Assembly: GCF_004363075.1 (NCBI RefSeq)
Contig: NZ_SNYN01000002.1
Span: forward strand, 310,001-374,000
DNA length: 64,000 nucleotides
Direction of reading: 5' to 3'
From: Actinorugispora endophytica
GTDB taxonomy: Bacteria; Actinomycetota; Actinomycetes; Streptosporangiales; Streptosporangiaceae
Under the pieces are notes generated by a model. The model searched no databases. It was not told the origin of the DNA and saw nothing but the letters and a program-made list of their open reading frames with translations. Both the position numbers and the translations under genes were made by a program. This document shows, piece by piece, positions 1 through 7,949 of the stretch. Numbering within the stretch: the first letter of the stretch is position 1; every line of letters starts with the position of its first letter.

Positions 1-1
1 C

Positions 2-1033
2 GGGTTCCGCGAGAAGGGCGCGCTGCGGGAGGTCCCTCCTCTTCTCCGGTCCGCGCCGGTCATGCGCCTGCGGCACAACTGGCGGAGCAGCCAGACCATC
101 TGCGACCTCGCGGCGACCCTGCGTACGAGCGGTGGGAGCCGCCCCGACACCGCCACCGGACAGCACCAGGACGACGGCACGCCGATCACCCTCATCCCCC
201 TCCCGGAGCAGGGCGTGGACCACGTTCGGGCCTTCTGCGCCGAAGCGGGGAAGCTCGGTATCCGGCAGTCGGAACGGCTCGTCGTCGCGTACGCCGGCGC
301 CTCGCTGCCGGTGGAGTTGGCGGGCGCGAGCTGCTTGCCCGAGTCCCCGTTCGGCCGCATGGCCTGGGCGGTCGGGGTCCTCCGTGCCCCGGTTGCGCCG
401 AGGAGGCAGCGGGAGAAGGCCCGCCGGATCATACGGGAGAACATCCTGGACGTCTGGTACGGGGCGGACGAACGTCTTGAGGAGGAAAGGCGCGAGAAGC
501 ACGGCGTCACCGGGGAAGGGCTGACACGGGCGACGGCCCTGGTGCTGCGGGATCTGCCGTCCCTGGACGAGCCGGCGGAGAAGTGGCGGATCGGTGCGCG
601 GGAGGCGTTCGAACGGTACCGACCCGGTCCCGGTCTCTCCTCCCCGGTTGGCGTTCCCGACTGGTCGGGCGCCTGGTGGGAGAGGGATGCCAGGCCCGCC
701 CGCGAAGTCGGAGGACACGGTGTCGCCGCGCTCGCCAGCCAGGTCGAAGTAGGGCGGGTCACCACGATCCACCAGGCCAAAGGAGGGGAAGCGGACGCGG
801 TGCTGATCGTCGTCCCGAAACGGGGGAAACAGGGTGATTCCTCCGCGAAGACCATCCGCCAGTGGCTCGCCCGGACACCGGTCAAAGGAAAGGACGAGGA
901 GGCGCGCAACGTCCTCTACGTCGCGGCCACCCGCGCCCGCCGCCTCCTGGCCTTCGCGATGGGTGAGGAGCAGGTCCGGCTGGTGGAGGCCTTCCTGGAG
1001 GAACGCGGTATCCCGTGCCGTGTGCTCCCCTGA
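2..1033 (+). CDS. UvrD/Rep-like superfamily 1 helicase, C-terminal part (5' end outside window)
   Basis: The reading frame is open from the window edge, so this is the last ~343 residues of a longer ATP-dependent helicase. Visible motifs are RLRHNWRSSQTIC (positions ~62-100, the NYRS-type motif IV of UvrD-like helicases), VTTIHQAKGGEADAV (~756-800, motif V) and RNVLYVAATRAR (~905-940, motif VI). The Walker A half lies upstream of the window. Known family role: DNA unwinding in repair or RNA polymerase displacement. The exact subfamily cannot be told without the N-terminus. ATG at 62 is internal to the helicase domain and is not a credible start. A large palindrome follows 21 nt after the stop and probably ends transcription. 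Confidence 0.85.
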   Translation, partial: GFREKGALREVPPLLRSAPVMRLRHNWRSSQTICDLAATLRTSGGSRPDTATGQHQDDGTPITLIPLPEQGVDHVRAFCAEAGKLGIRQSERLVVAYAGASLPVELAGASCLPESPFGRMAWAVGVLRAPVAPRRQREKARRIIRENILDVWYGADERLEEERREKHGVTGEGLTRATALVLRDLPSLDEPAEKWRIGAREAFERYRPGPGLSSPVGVPDWSGAWWERDARPAREVGGHGVAALASQVEVGRVTTIHQAKGGEADAVLIVVPKRGKQGDSSAKTIRQWLARTPVKGKDEEARNVLYVAATRARRLLAFAMGEEQVRLVEAFLEERGIPCRVLP

Positions 1034-1054
1034 CCCCGACCGTGCCCTCTCCCC

Positions 1055-1116
1055 GGTGATCTTGACCTTTCCGGGGTCTCGGAAGCGGTTGAGACCCCGG
1101 AAAGGTCAAGATCACC
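1055..1116. repeat. Perfect 26-bp inverted repeat with 10-nt loop, terminator-like
   Basis: Left arm 1055-1080 begins GGTGATCTTGACC; right arm 1091-1116 ends GGTCAAGATCACC; the arms are perfectly complementary. It lies 21 nt after the helicase stop and can fold into a very stable hairpin in either direction, so it may be a bidirectional terminator. The same outer sequence (GGTGATC...GATCACC) recurs at 15371-15434 and, less exactly, 49745-49803. Confidence 0.8.
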
Positions 1117-1201
1117 GCGAGGACCCGACGGTCGCCGTATGGTCACGATCGGCGGGAAACCGCATCCTTTCGGGGCGGTCCGGCGTCGGACGGTGCGGAT
1201 G

Positions 1202-1230
1202 TCGGTTCGGTTCGGTTCGGTTCGGTTCGG
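1202..1230 (+). repeat. Pentanucleotide microsatellite (TCGGT x5.8)
   Basis: Nearly six uninterrupted copies of TCGGT end 16 nt before the chosen start of the DUF2330 gene. Five-base units change frame or promoter spacing when copy number changes. If translation began at the in-frame ATG at 1199 the repeat would encode SVRFGSVRFG. Confidence 0.85.
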
Positions 1231-1246
1231 GAAGCGGGGTGCGCCC

Positions 1247-2311
1247 ATGCGGGTGGTCGGTGCGGTGCGGCGGGCGGCGGCGGTGGCGGCGGCCTCGGTG
1301 CTCGTGGTGGCGGGCGGGTGGGCCGCCCCCTCGTGGGCGTGCGCGTGCGGGGCGATGGTCGGCGCGGGCGACGTCGACGTCTACGGCGAGAGCACGATCG
1401 TGCGGTTCGGGGAGGGGACCCAGACCGTGGTGCTGCGCCTGGACGTGGACTCGGCCGAGAGCGACGCGGCGCTGCTGCTGCCCACGCCCGCGCCCGCCGA
1501 GGTGGATCTGGGCGACGCCGCGATGTTCGACGAGCTCAAGGAGGTCTCCGAACCGCGGATCGAGTACGTCGACCAGTGGTGGCCGCCGATGTCCGCCTCC
1601 GACGGCGCGGGCTCGGTCGGAGACGCGCCCGGCAGCGGGGTGGAGGTCCTGGACAGCACCCGGCTCGGCCCCTTCGAGGTGGCCACGCTCGCCGCCGACG
1701 ACGCCGCCGCGCTGCGGGACTGGCTCGACGGGCACGGCTTCGCGCTGGAGGGCGACCTGGAGGCCGCGCTGGAGCCGTACGTCACCGAGGGCTGGTACTA
1801 CGTCGCGGTCAGGCTCGCCGCCGGGGACGAGGAGGCGCTGTCGGGGACGCTGGACCCGGTCCGGGTGAGCTTCGCCGCCGAGGAGATGGTCTACCCGATG
1901 CGGTTGACCGCGCTGTCCGAGCACGGCCAGTACGCGCGCCTTTACCTGCTCGCCGAGCACCGCGTGGACCGGGCGGACGACGTCGACGTCCCCGGCGAGG
2001 TGCGGTACGCGGGCCGCCTGGAGGCCGCCGACGTGGAGTCCGGGGGGCTGCGCGCGCTCGTGGGCGAGGACGGCGCGTACCTGACCACCATGGACCACGA
2101 CATCTGGGACCCGTCCCGGGTCACCGGGGACTTCGCCTTCGCGCCCGCGGCCTCGGACGAGCCCCACCAGGAGGTCGTGCGCGTCGAGCGGACCGTGCGG
2201 ATCATGGGGTTCGCGGCGGGGCCGTTCCTCGTGCTGGTCGGCGCGGTCGTCCTGCTCGCCGGGGCGGGCGCGGCCGTCGTCCTCGTGCTGCGCGCGCGGC
2301 GGTCCGGCTGA
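1247..2311 (+). CDS. DUF2330-type secreted/membrane-anchored protein
   Basis: 354-residue protein with an Arg-containing N-terminal signal peptide (MRVVGAVRRAAA, then a hydrophobic stretch ending near APSWACACG), an extracytoplasmic body starting with the CACGAMV Cys motif typical of DUF2330, and a C-terminal transmembrane helix (~residues 325-347) followed by RARRSG. It is therefore predicted to face outward with a short cytoplasmic tail. Start chosen at 1247 because it places the signal peptide at the N-terminus; in-frame ATGs at 1139 and 1199 would add an Arg-rich leader encoded partly by the TCGGT repeat. No function is known for the family and the neighbours do not suggest one. Confidence 0.75.
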   Translation: MRVVGAVRRAAAVAAASVLVVAGGWAAPSWACACGAMVGAGDVDVYGESTIVRFGEGTQTVVLRLDVDSAESDAALLLPTPAPAEVDLGDAAMFDELKEVSEPRIEYVDQWWPPMSASDGAGSVGDAPGSGVEVLDSTRLGPFEVATLAADDAAALRDWLDGHGFALEGDLEAALEPYVTEGWYYVAVRLAAGDEEALSGTLDPVRVSFAAEEMVYPMRLTALSEHGQYARLYLLAEHRVDRADDVDVPGEVRYAGRLEAADVESGGLRALVGEDGAYLTTMDHDIWDPSRVTGDFAFAPAASDEPHQEVVRVERTVRIMGFAAGPFLVLVGAVVLLAGAGAAVVLVLRARRSG

Positions 2312-2453
2312 CGGACTGTGGCAGAATCCCGGGAGGGGCCGGACAGCCGGGTAAGGACATGCGCGACCCCGCAGGGCTGGTCGGGCGGGTGACATACCAG
2401 TCGCGCGTGTCGCCCTCTCCACGATTCGCGGGGCCGCGCGCCCGGCCGCGCGC

Positions 2454-4856
2454 TCAACGGCGCCTCCTCGGGGCGGGAAGCCCCACGATGTCCTCCGGGC
2501 GGATCGGGACGCGGGTGAGCGCCCTGCCGGTGGCCGCGCGCACGGCGGCGGCCACGGCCGGGGTGGAGGACAGGGTGCCGGGCTCCCCGGCGCCGCGCAG
2601 CCCGTAGGGCGCGGCCGGGTCGGGGCACTCCAGCACGTCGATCCGCATCGGCGGGGTGTCCAGGACGGTCGGGATCAGGTAGTCGGTGAACGACGGGTTG
2701 CGGATCACGCCGTCGGCGACCTGGACCTCCTCCATCAGCGCCAGCCCGACGCCCTGGGCGGTGGCGCCCTGGATCTGGCCGACGAGCTGCTGAGGGTGGA
2801 CCGCCCGGCCCACGTCCTGGACCGCGGTCATCTCGACCACCTTGACCAGGCCCAGCTCCACGTCCACGTCCACCACGGCGCGGTGCACGCACATCCCGAA
2901 CTGGACGTGCGAGTCGCCCTGGCCGTTGACCGGGTCGACCATCCGGGTCGCGCGGTGGTGGTACTCGCGGGTCTCCTCCACGGGGGAGCCGTCCAGCAGC
3001 TCCGCCAGGGGGACCAGCACGTCCCCGGACGCCGAGACCACCGCGCCGCCGCTCAGGGAGAGCCGGGCGCCGGGCGGGACCGGGCCGCGCTCGCGCGCCA
3101 GGGCGAGCACGCGCTCGCGCACGGCCTCGCAGGCGGCCTTGACCGCGCCGCCGGTCATGTAGGTCTGGCGCGACGCCGAGGAGGAGCCCGCCGACCCCAC
3201 CCGGGTGTCGGCCGGGAGCACGGTGACCCGCTCGACGCCCAGCTCGGTGCGCGCGATCTGGCCCTGCACGGTGACCAGGCCCTGGCCGACCTCCGCCGCC
3301 GCGGTGTGCACCGTGACCGCGGGCCCGCCCCCGACGGACTCCAGGCGCACCCGCGCCGTGGAGTAGTCGTCGAAGCCCTCGGAGAAGCACAGGTTCTTCA
3401 TCCCCACGGCGTACCCCACGCCGCGCACGACGCCCTCGCCCAGGACCGTGGCGGAGACCCCGCCGGGCAGGGTGCGCGGGTCGGCGGGGTCGGGCAGGGC
3501 CGAGCGCCCGGGCGGCATCGGCGCGTCCCGGGCGCGCAGCAGCATCTCGGCCATCGGCAGCGGCGCGTCGATCCGCTGCCCGGTGATGACGCGCGACCCC
3601 TGCGCCAGCGCGTTCGCGACCCGCAGGTCCACCGGGTGCGCGCCCAGCCGCGCGGCGAGCGCGTCCATCTGCGACTCGTACCCGAAGCACGCCTGCACCG
3701 CGCCGAATCCGCGCATGGCCCCGCACGGCGGGTTCGTGGTGTACACGCCGTAGGCGTCCACCCGGACGTTGGGGATCGCGTAGGGCCCCACGCCCATGGA
3801 GGCGGCCACGCCCACGACGGCCGGGGTCGTCGAGGTGTACGCCCCGCCGTCCAGCACGATCCGCGCGACCGCGTAGAGCAGGGCGCCGTCGCCCGTCGCG
3901 CCGTGCTCGTACTCCATCCGGGCCGGGTGCCGGTGCACGTGCCCGAGGAAGGACTCCTCCCGGTTGTACACGATCTTGACCGGCCTGCGGGCGCGCAGGG
4001 CCAGCAGGCACGCGTGGACCTGCATCGACAGGTCCTCGCGGGCGCCGAACGCGCCGCCCACGCCCGCCAGGGCCAGCCGCACCTTGTCGGGGGCCAGGCC
4101 CAGGCACGGGGCGATCTGGCCCTGGTCCACGTGCAGCCACTGGGTGGCGACGTACAGGTCCACGCCGCCGTCCTCGGCGGGAACCGCCAGGCCCGACTCG
4201 GGTCCCAGGAACGCCTGGTCCTGCATGCCGACCTCGTAGGACCCGGTCACGACCACGTCGGCCCGGGCGCGCAGCTCCTCGACCGTGGCGCCCTCGGCGA
4301 ACGCGCCGGTGCGGACGGGCTGGTGGCGCGCCAGGTTGCCGCCGCGGCGGTGCCGCCCGTCGTCGGGGACCGACCCCTCCTCGTGCACCAGCGGGCAGTC
4401 GGGGTCGAAGGCGGCCCGGAGCGGGTCCGACACCGGCTCCAGCACCTCGTAGTCCACCCTGATCCGGTCCAGCGCGCGGCGCGCGGTCTCGGGGTGGTCG
4501 GCGGCCACGATCGCCACCGGCTCGCCCTTGTAGCGGACCTTGCCGAAGGCCAGCACCGGCTGGTCGGCGTACTCCAGGCCGTACCGCTTCTCGCCCGGCA
4601 CGTCCTCGTGCGTGAGGACCGCGTGGACGCCGGGGAGCGCCAGCGCGGCGGCGGTGTCCACGCCCAGGAGGCGGGCGTGCGGGTGGGGGCTGCGCAGGGT
4701 CGCCCCCCACAGCATGTCCTCCGTCCACATGTCGGAGGAGTACGCGAACTCCCCGGTCGCCTTCAGGGCGCCGTCGGGGCGGAGCGGGCTCGCCCCGACG
4801 CCGTCCCGGGTGGCGGTGGGAAGGCCGGTGGACGCGGGCGCGGTCGTCTCGCTCAT
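2454..4856 (-). CDS. Xanthine dehydrogenase-type molybdenum hydroxylase, large (Mo-binding) subunit
   Basis: 800-residue Mo-cofactor subunit of the xanthine dehydrogenase/aldehyde oxidase family. The N-terminal a/b hammerhead domain (SPLRPDGALKATGEFAYSSD...) is followed by the molybdopterin-binding domain, with the GVGGAFGARED, CGAMRGFG and late YGLRGAGEPG (active-site Glu region) motifs in order. It would hydroxylate a purine such as hypoxanthine or xanthine together with the FAD and 2Fe-2S subunits encoded upstream. The ATG overlaps the aminohydrolase stop by 4 nt (ATGA), so the two are translationally coupled. Last gene of a four-gene operon. Resembles PucD; substrate not provable from sequence. 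Confidence 0.88.
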   Translation of the reverse strand: MSETTAPASTGLPTATRDGVGASPLRPDGALKATGEFAYSSDMWTEDMLWGATLRSPHPHARLLGVDTAAALALPGVHAVLTHEDVPGEKRYGLEYADQPVLAFGKVRYKGEPVAIVAADHPETARRALDRIRVDYEVLEPVSDPLRAAFDPDCPLVHEEGSVPDDGRHRRGGNLARHQPVRTGAFAEGATVEELRARADVVVTGSYEVGMQDQAFLGPESGLAVPAEDGGVDLYVATQWLHVDQGQIAPCLGLAPDKVRLALAGVGGAFGAREDLSMQVHACLLALRARRPVKIVYNREESFLGHVHRHPARMEYEHGATGDGALLYAVARIVLDGGAYTSTTPAVVGVAASMGVGPYAIPNVRVDAYGVYTTNPPCGAMRGFGAVQACFGYESQMDALAARLGAHPVDLRVANALAQGSRVITGQRIDAPLPMAEMLLRARDAPMPPGRSALPDPADPRTLPGGVSATVLGEGVVRGVGYAVGMKNLCFSEGFDDYSTARVRLESVGGGPAVTVHTAAAEVGQGLVTVQGQIARTELGVERVTVLPADTRVGSAGSSSASRQTYMTGGAVKAACEAVRERVLALARERGPVPPGARLSLSGGAVVSASGDVLVPLAELLDGSPVEETREYHHRATRMVDPVNGQGDSHVQFGMCVHRAVVDVDVELGLVKVVEMTAVQDVGRAVHPQQLVGQIQGATAQGVGLALMEEVQVADGVIRNPSFTDYLIPTVLDTPPMRIDVLECPDPAAPYGLRGAGEPGTLSSTPAVAAAVRAATGRALTRVPIRPEDIVGLPAPRRRR

Positions 4857-6211
4857 CGGCCGTCCGCCTCCCCGGCGAGGGCGCGGTGGGCGCGGCGGCC
4901 CGCCAGGGCGGCCGCGTCGGCGGTGACGGTGCGCGGCTCGCCGGACTCCACGACCGTCTCGCCGCCGACGAGCAGGAGCTCCAGCGGGGGAGCGGGGCCG
5001 AAGACCAGGGCGACCACCGGGTCGTCGACGACGTCGCGGCCGAACCCGTCGACCCGCCACAGGGCGACGTCGGCGAGCCTGCCCGGCTCCAGCGTCCCGA
5101 TCTCGCCGTCCCGGCCCAGGCAGCGGGCCCCGCCGACGGTGGCGATCCGGAGGGCCTCGCGGGCGCTCAGCGCCCGGGGGCCCTTGCGGGCGCGGGCCAT
5201 CAGCAGCGCCTGGCGCATCTCGCCCGACAGCGGGGTCAGCTCGCTGGAGGCGGGGCCGTCCACGCCCAGGCCCACGGTCGCCCCGGCGGCCAGCAGCTCG
5301 GTCACCCGGCAGATCCCCGCGCCCAGGCGGGCGTTGGAGGTGGGGCAGTGCGCGACGCCGGTCCCGGTGGCCGCGACGCGGTCGACCGCCGCGTCGGACA
5401 GGTGCACGGCGTGCGCGAGCCACACGTCCGGGCCCAGCCAGCCGAGCTCCTCGGCGTACTCCACCGGGGTGCGGCCGGACTCGGCCAGGCACCGGCGCTC
5501 CTCGTCGGCGGTCTCGGCGAGGTGGGTGTGCAGGCGCACCCCCTTGTCGCGGGCCAGCCGCGCGGTCTCGACCATCAGGTCGCGGCTGACCGTGAACGGC
5601 GAACAGGGGGCGACCGCGACGCGGGTCATGGAGCCGAAGGACGCGTCGTGGTGGGCGTCGACCGCGTCGGCCGTGGCCTCCAGCGCCTCGTCGAGGCCCT
5701 CGACGACGCTGTCGGGCGGCAGCCCGCCCCGGGACGCGCCCCGGTCCATGGAGCCGCGGGCCAGGTCCAGCCGGATCCCGACGGCGCGGGCGGCCGCCAC
5801 CTCGGCGTCGACGATGTCGCCGCGCCCCTCGGGGAAGACGTAGTGGTGGTCCGAGGCGGTCGTGCAGCCCGACAGCGCCAGCCAGGTCAGTCCAGCGGTC
5901 GTGGTGTCCGCGACGACGCCCGCGTCCAGGCGGCGCCAGAGCTCGTAGGAGCCCGCCAGCCACTCGAACAGGGCGCTGTCCGCGAACAGGCCCTGCGTGG
6001 CCCACTGGTACAGGTGGTGGTGCGTGTTGACCAGGCCGGGCGTGGCGAGGCAGCCGGTGCCGTCCACGTACCGGGCGCCGGGGAGGCGCGGCGCGGGGCC
6101 CGCCCCGACCCGGTCGATCCGCCCGTCGACGGCGACGACGTGGCCCGAGGGGTACTCGGCGCCCGCGACGGTCGCGACGTGGGCGTTGTCGATGACCACG
6201 GTCCGGCTCAC
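4853..6211 (-). CDS. Amidohydrolase of the 8-oxoguanine/guanine deaminase type
   Basis: 452-residue metal-dependent aminohydrolase. Metal-binding and catalytic motifs are in order: NTHHHLYQ (HxH, beta-strand 1), HTHLAETADEE (strand 5), HAVHLSD (strand 6) and GLGVDGPASSE (strand 8 Asp). The NTHHHLYQ form is typical of 8-oxoguanine deaminases and hydroxyatrazine hydrolases. It would convert an amino-purine to the oxo form that feeds the neighbouring xanthine dehydrogenase. GTG start at 6211 has GGGGAGG six nt upstream and overlaps the 2Fe-2S subunit stop (GTGA). It sits between the small and large dehydrogenase subunits and overlaps both, arguing for co-expression. Exact substrate uncertain (8-oxoguanine, guanine or related). 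Confidence 0.8.
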   Translation of the reverse strand: MSRTVVIDNAHVATVAGAEYPSGHVVAVDGRIDRVGAGPAPRLPGARYVDGTGCLATPGLVNTHHHLYQWATQGLFADSALFEWLAGSYELWRRLDAGVVADTTTAGLTWLALSGCTTASDHHYVFPEGRGDIVDAEVAAARAVGIRLDLARGSMDRGASRGGLPPDSVVEGLDEALEATADAVDAHHDASFGSMTRVAVAPCSPFTVSRDLMVETARLARDKGVRLHTHLAETADEERRCLAESGRTPVEYAEELGWLGPDVWLAHAVHLSDAAVDRVAATGTGVAHCPTSNARLGAGICRVTELLAAGATVGLGVDGPASSELTPLSGEMRQALLMARARKGPRALSAREALRIATVGGARCLGRDGEIGTLEPGRLADVALWRVDGFGRDVVDDPVVALVFGPAPPLELLLVGGETVVESGEPRTVTADAAALAGRRAHRALAGEADGR

Positions 6212-6720
6212 CGGGCGCCTCCCCGGACGGCGGCGTCGGCGCGCTCGGCCGCCAGGCGCACGGCCTCGACGATCGCCTCGTACCCCGTGCAGCGGCACAG
6301 GTTCCCGGCCAGGTGCTCGCGGATCTCGGCGTCGCCGGGCACGCCCAGGCCCCGGCGCGCGGTCCGCCCGACCAGGTCGTCGGCCTGCACCAGCAGGCCC
6401 GGGGTGCAGAAGCCGCACTGCACGGCCCCGGCCTCCAGGAACGCCTCCTGGACGGCGTCCAGCCGCTGCCCGCCGCCGGGGGACGACAGGCCCTCCACGG
6501 TGCGCACCCGCCGGCCGTGCGCCTGCCCGGCGGCGACCATGCAGGCGCACACCGTCACCCCGTCCAGGTACACCGTGCAGGAGCCGCACTCGCCCTGCTC
6601 GCAGGCGTTCTTGCTGCCGGGCAGGCCGAGCCGCTCGCGCAGCACGTACAGCAGGCTCTCCCCGGCCCACACGTCGTCGGCCGTGACCGGACGGCCGTTG
6701 ACCTCGAATGTCACGCGCAC
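6208..6720 (-). CDS. Xanthine dehydrogenase-type 2Fe-2S subunit
   Basis: 170-residue small subunit carrying two [2Fe-2S] clusters that pass electrons from the Mo site to FAD. The plant-ferredoxin-type motif CEQGECGSC...C is followed by the second-cluster motifs QCGFCTPG and CRCTGY. GTG at 6720 is preferred over the in-frame GTG at 6714 because GGAGG lies 6 nt before it. It overlaps the 3' end of the FAD subunit by 10 nt. Length and motif order match PucE/CoxS-like proteins. Confidence 0.9.
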   Translation of the reverse strand: MRVTFEVNGRPVTADDVWAGESLLYVLRERLGLPGSKNACEQGECGSCTVYLDGVTVCACMVAAGQAHGRRVRTVEGLSSPGGGQRLDAVQEAFLEAGAVQCGFCTPGLLVQADDLVGRTARRGLGVPGDAEIREHLAGNLCRCTGYEAIVEAVRLAAERADAAVRGGAR

Positions 6721-7580
6721 CGGGCGCCTCCTTCGCGGTAGTCGGCGGCGGCGCGCGCCAGCGCACGCCGGGCCAGGACGGCGAGGGCGTGCCTGCGGTA
6801 GCCGGCGCTGCCCCGCACGTCGTCGATGGGCCGGGCCGCCGCGGCGACCAGCTCCCCGAACCGGTGGACGGCCGACTCGGGAAGCGGCGCGCCGCCCTCC
6901 CAGTCGAACTCCGCGGCGGCGAACTCCTCGGCCCCGGGCGCGCGCAGCGGCGTCGGCCCGGCCGAGCCGATCCCGGTGCCGACGGTGCGGGAGCGGGCGT
7001 CGAGGGCCAGCGCGAAGGACACCACCGCGATGACCATCGCGTTGCGGGTGCCGACCTTGGCGAACCGCTGCGGACCGGCGGGCGCGGGCAGCAGCACCGC
7101 GGCGATCAGCTCGTCGTCGCGGCGGGCGGTGCGCCGAGGCCCCAGGTAGAACTCGCGGGCGGGCACGCGCCGGACGCCGCCGACCGAGGCGAGCTCGACG
7201 ACGGCGTCGGTGGCCAGCAGCGGCGGGTGCGCGTCCCCGGCCGGGGACGCGCCGCCGAGGTTGCCGCCGACCGAGCCCCGGTTGCGGATCTGCGGGGAGG
7301 CGACCGAGCGCGCGGCCGCGGCCAGCGCCGGGGCGGCCCCGCCCAGCGCGTCGACGATCCCGGTGTAGGGGACGCCCGCGCCCAGCCGCACGCCGTCCCC
7401 GTCGGCCCGCCACTCCCGCAGCCCGGGCACGCGCGTGAGGTCGATCAGCGCGGGGGGACGGCGCCGGTCGAAGTTGATCTCCACCATCACGTCCGTGCCG
7501 CCCATGATCGGCACCGCGTCGGGGCGCTCGCTCTTCGCGGCGAGCGCCTCCTCCCACGTGGCGGGGCTCAGGAACTCCAT
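6711..7580 (-). CDS. Xanthine dehydrogenase-type FAD-binding subunit
   Basis: 289-residue FAD subunit (CoxM/PucC-like). N-terminal PIMGGTDVMVEIN is the pyrophosphate-binding loop of this fold, QIRNRGSVGGNLGGASPAGD is the second FAD motif, and the C-terminal CO-dehydrogenase flavoprotein domain follows. It accepts electrons from the 2Fe-2S subunit and passes them to NAD or another acceptor. ATG at 7580 has GGAGG 3 nt upstream; an upstream in-frame ATG at 7667 would add an Arg/Val-rich extension lying inside direct repeats and is rejected. First gene of the operon, so its promoter should lie between 7581 and 7949. Confidence 0.88.
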   Translation of the reverse strand: MEFLSPATWEEALAAKSERPDAVPIMGGTDVMVEINFDRRRPPALIDLTRVPGLREWRADGDGVRLGAGVPYTGIVDALGGAAPALAAAARSVASPQIRNRGSVGGNLGGASPAGDAHPPLLATDAVVELASVGGVRRVPAREFYLGPRRTARRDDELIAAVLLPAPAGPQRFAKVGTRNAMVIAVVSFALALDARSRTVGTGIGSAGPTPLRAPGAEEFAAAEFDWEGGAPLPESAVHRFGELVAAAARPIDDVRGSAGYRRHALAVLARRALARAAADYREGGARCA

Positions 7581-7623
7581 GTGCCTCCTTGCCGGCCGCC
7601 GTACCGCCGACGGCGCCCATGCG

Positions 7624-7683
7624 GATACCCGCACCCGGACAGATACCCGGTGCGCCCGGACAGACACCCGGTGTTCCGGGACA
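7624..7683. repeat. Three near-tandem ~20-bp direct repeats upstream of purine operon
   Basis: Units at 7624-7641, 7642-7662 and 7663-7683 share the pattern GAYACCC...CCGGACA. They lie 44-103 nt upstream of the FAD-subunit start, where an operator for a purine-catabolism regulator would be expected. No known consensus is recognised. Confidence 0.6.
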
Positions 7684-7920
7684 CGGCACGGGAAGGGGCG
7701 GAAACCGTCGGTACCACCGGGTAGCGTCGGGCGCGCCGCGGCGTTGGCCGTGACGATCGCGGGCGCGCCGCCGTGGAGGACGGACCCGGCGGCGCGCCCG
7801 GCCCGCTGCCGGACCGGGCGCGCCCCGCCCCGGGGCGCCGTACCCCCTCCGCGCCGCGCGGCCGCGCCCCCTCACCGTCCGGGGCCCTCCGCTCCCGGGA
7901 ACGCCCCAGGTCCCGGGGGC
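7684..7920. other. Intergenic between divergent purine operon and DUF6493 cluster
   Basis: GC-rich, no convincing ORF on either strand, no codon-position bias. It should hold the purine operon promoter (reading left) and the upstream part of the first DUF6493 promoter (reading right). The block beginning CCAGGTCCCGGGGG near 7906 is repeated ahead of the second DUF6493 gene. Confidence 0.5.
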
Positions 7921-7943
7921 CTGTCGGCGGATGCCCCTAGGGT
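7921..7943 (+). promoter_or_regulatory. RecA-independent DNA-damage-type promoter (RecA-NDp/PafBC-like)
   Basis: CTGTCGGCG-N8-TAGGGT. The recalled actinobacterial RecA-NDp consensus is TTGTCRGTG-N8-TAnnnT; this site matches 7 of 9 in the first box, has the exact 8-nt spacer and a matching -10. The ATG follows 6 nt after the -10, so the transcript is probably leaderless. The assignment to PafBC is inference. Confidence 0.5.
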
Positions 7944-7949
7944 CGCCCC

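Noticed and set aside
1112-2422. Long minus-strand frame (436 codons) opposite the DUF2330 gene
   Set aside because: It is the high-GC antisense shadow; composition is His/Arg/Pro-rich with no motif, and the plus frame has a clear signal peptide and TM helix.
2312-2453. Possible RNA gene or terminator between DUF2330 and the Mo subunit
   Set aside because: GC-rich with only weak pairings; nothing supportable was seen.
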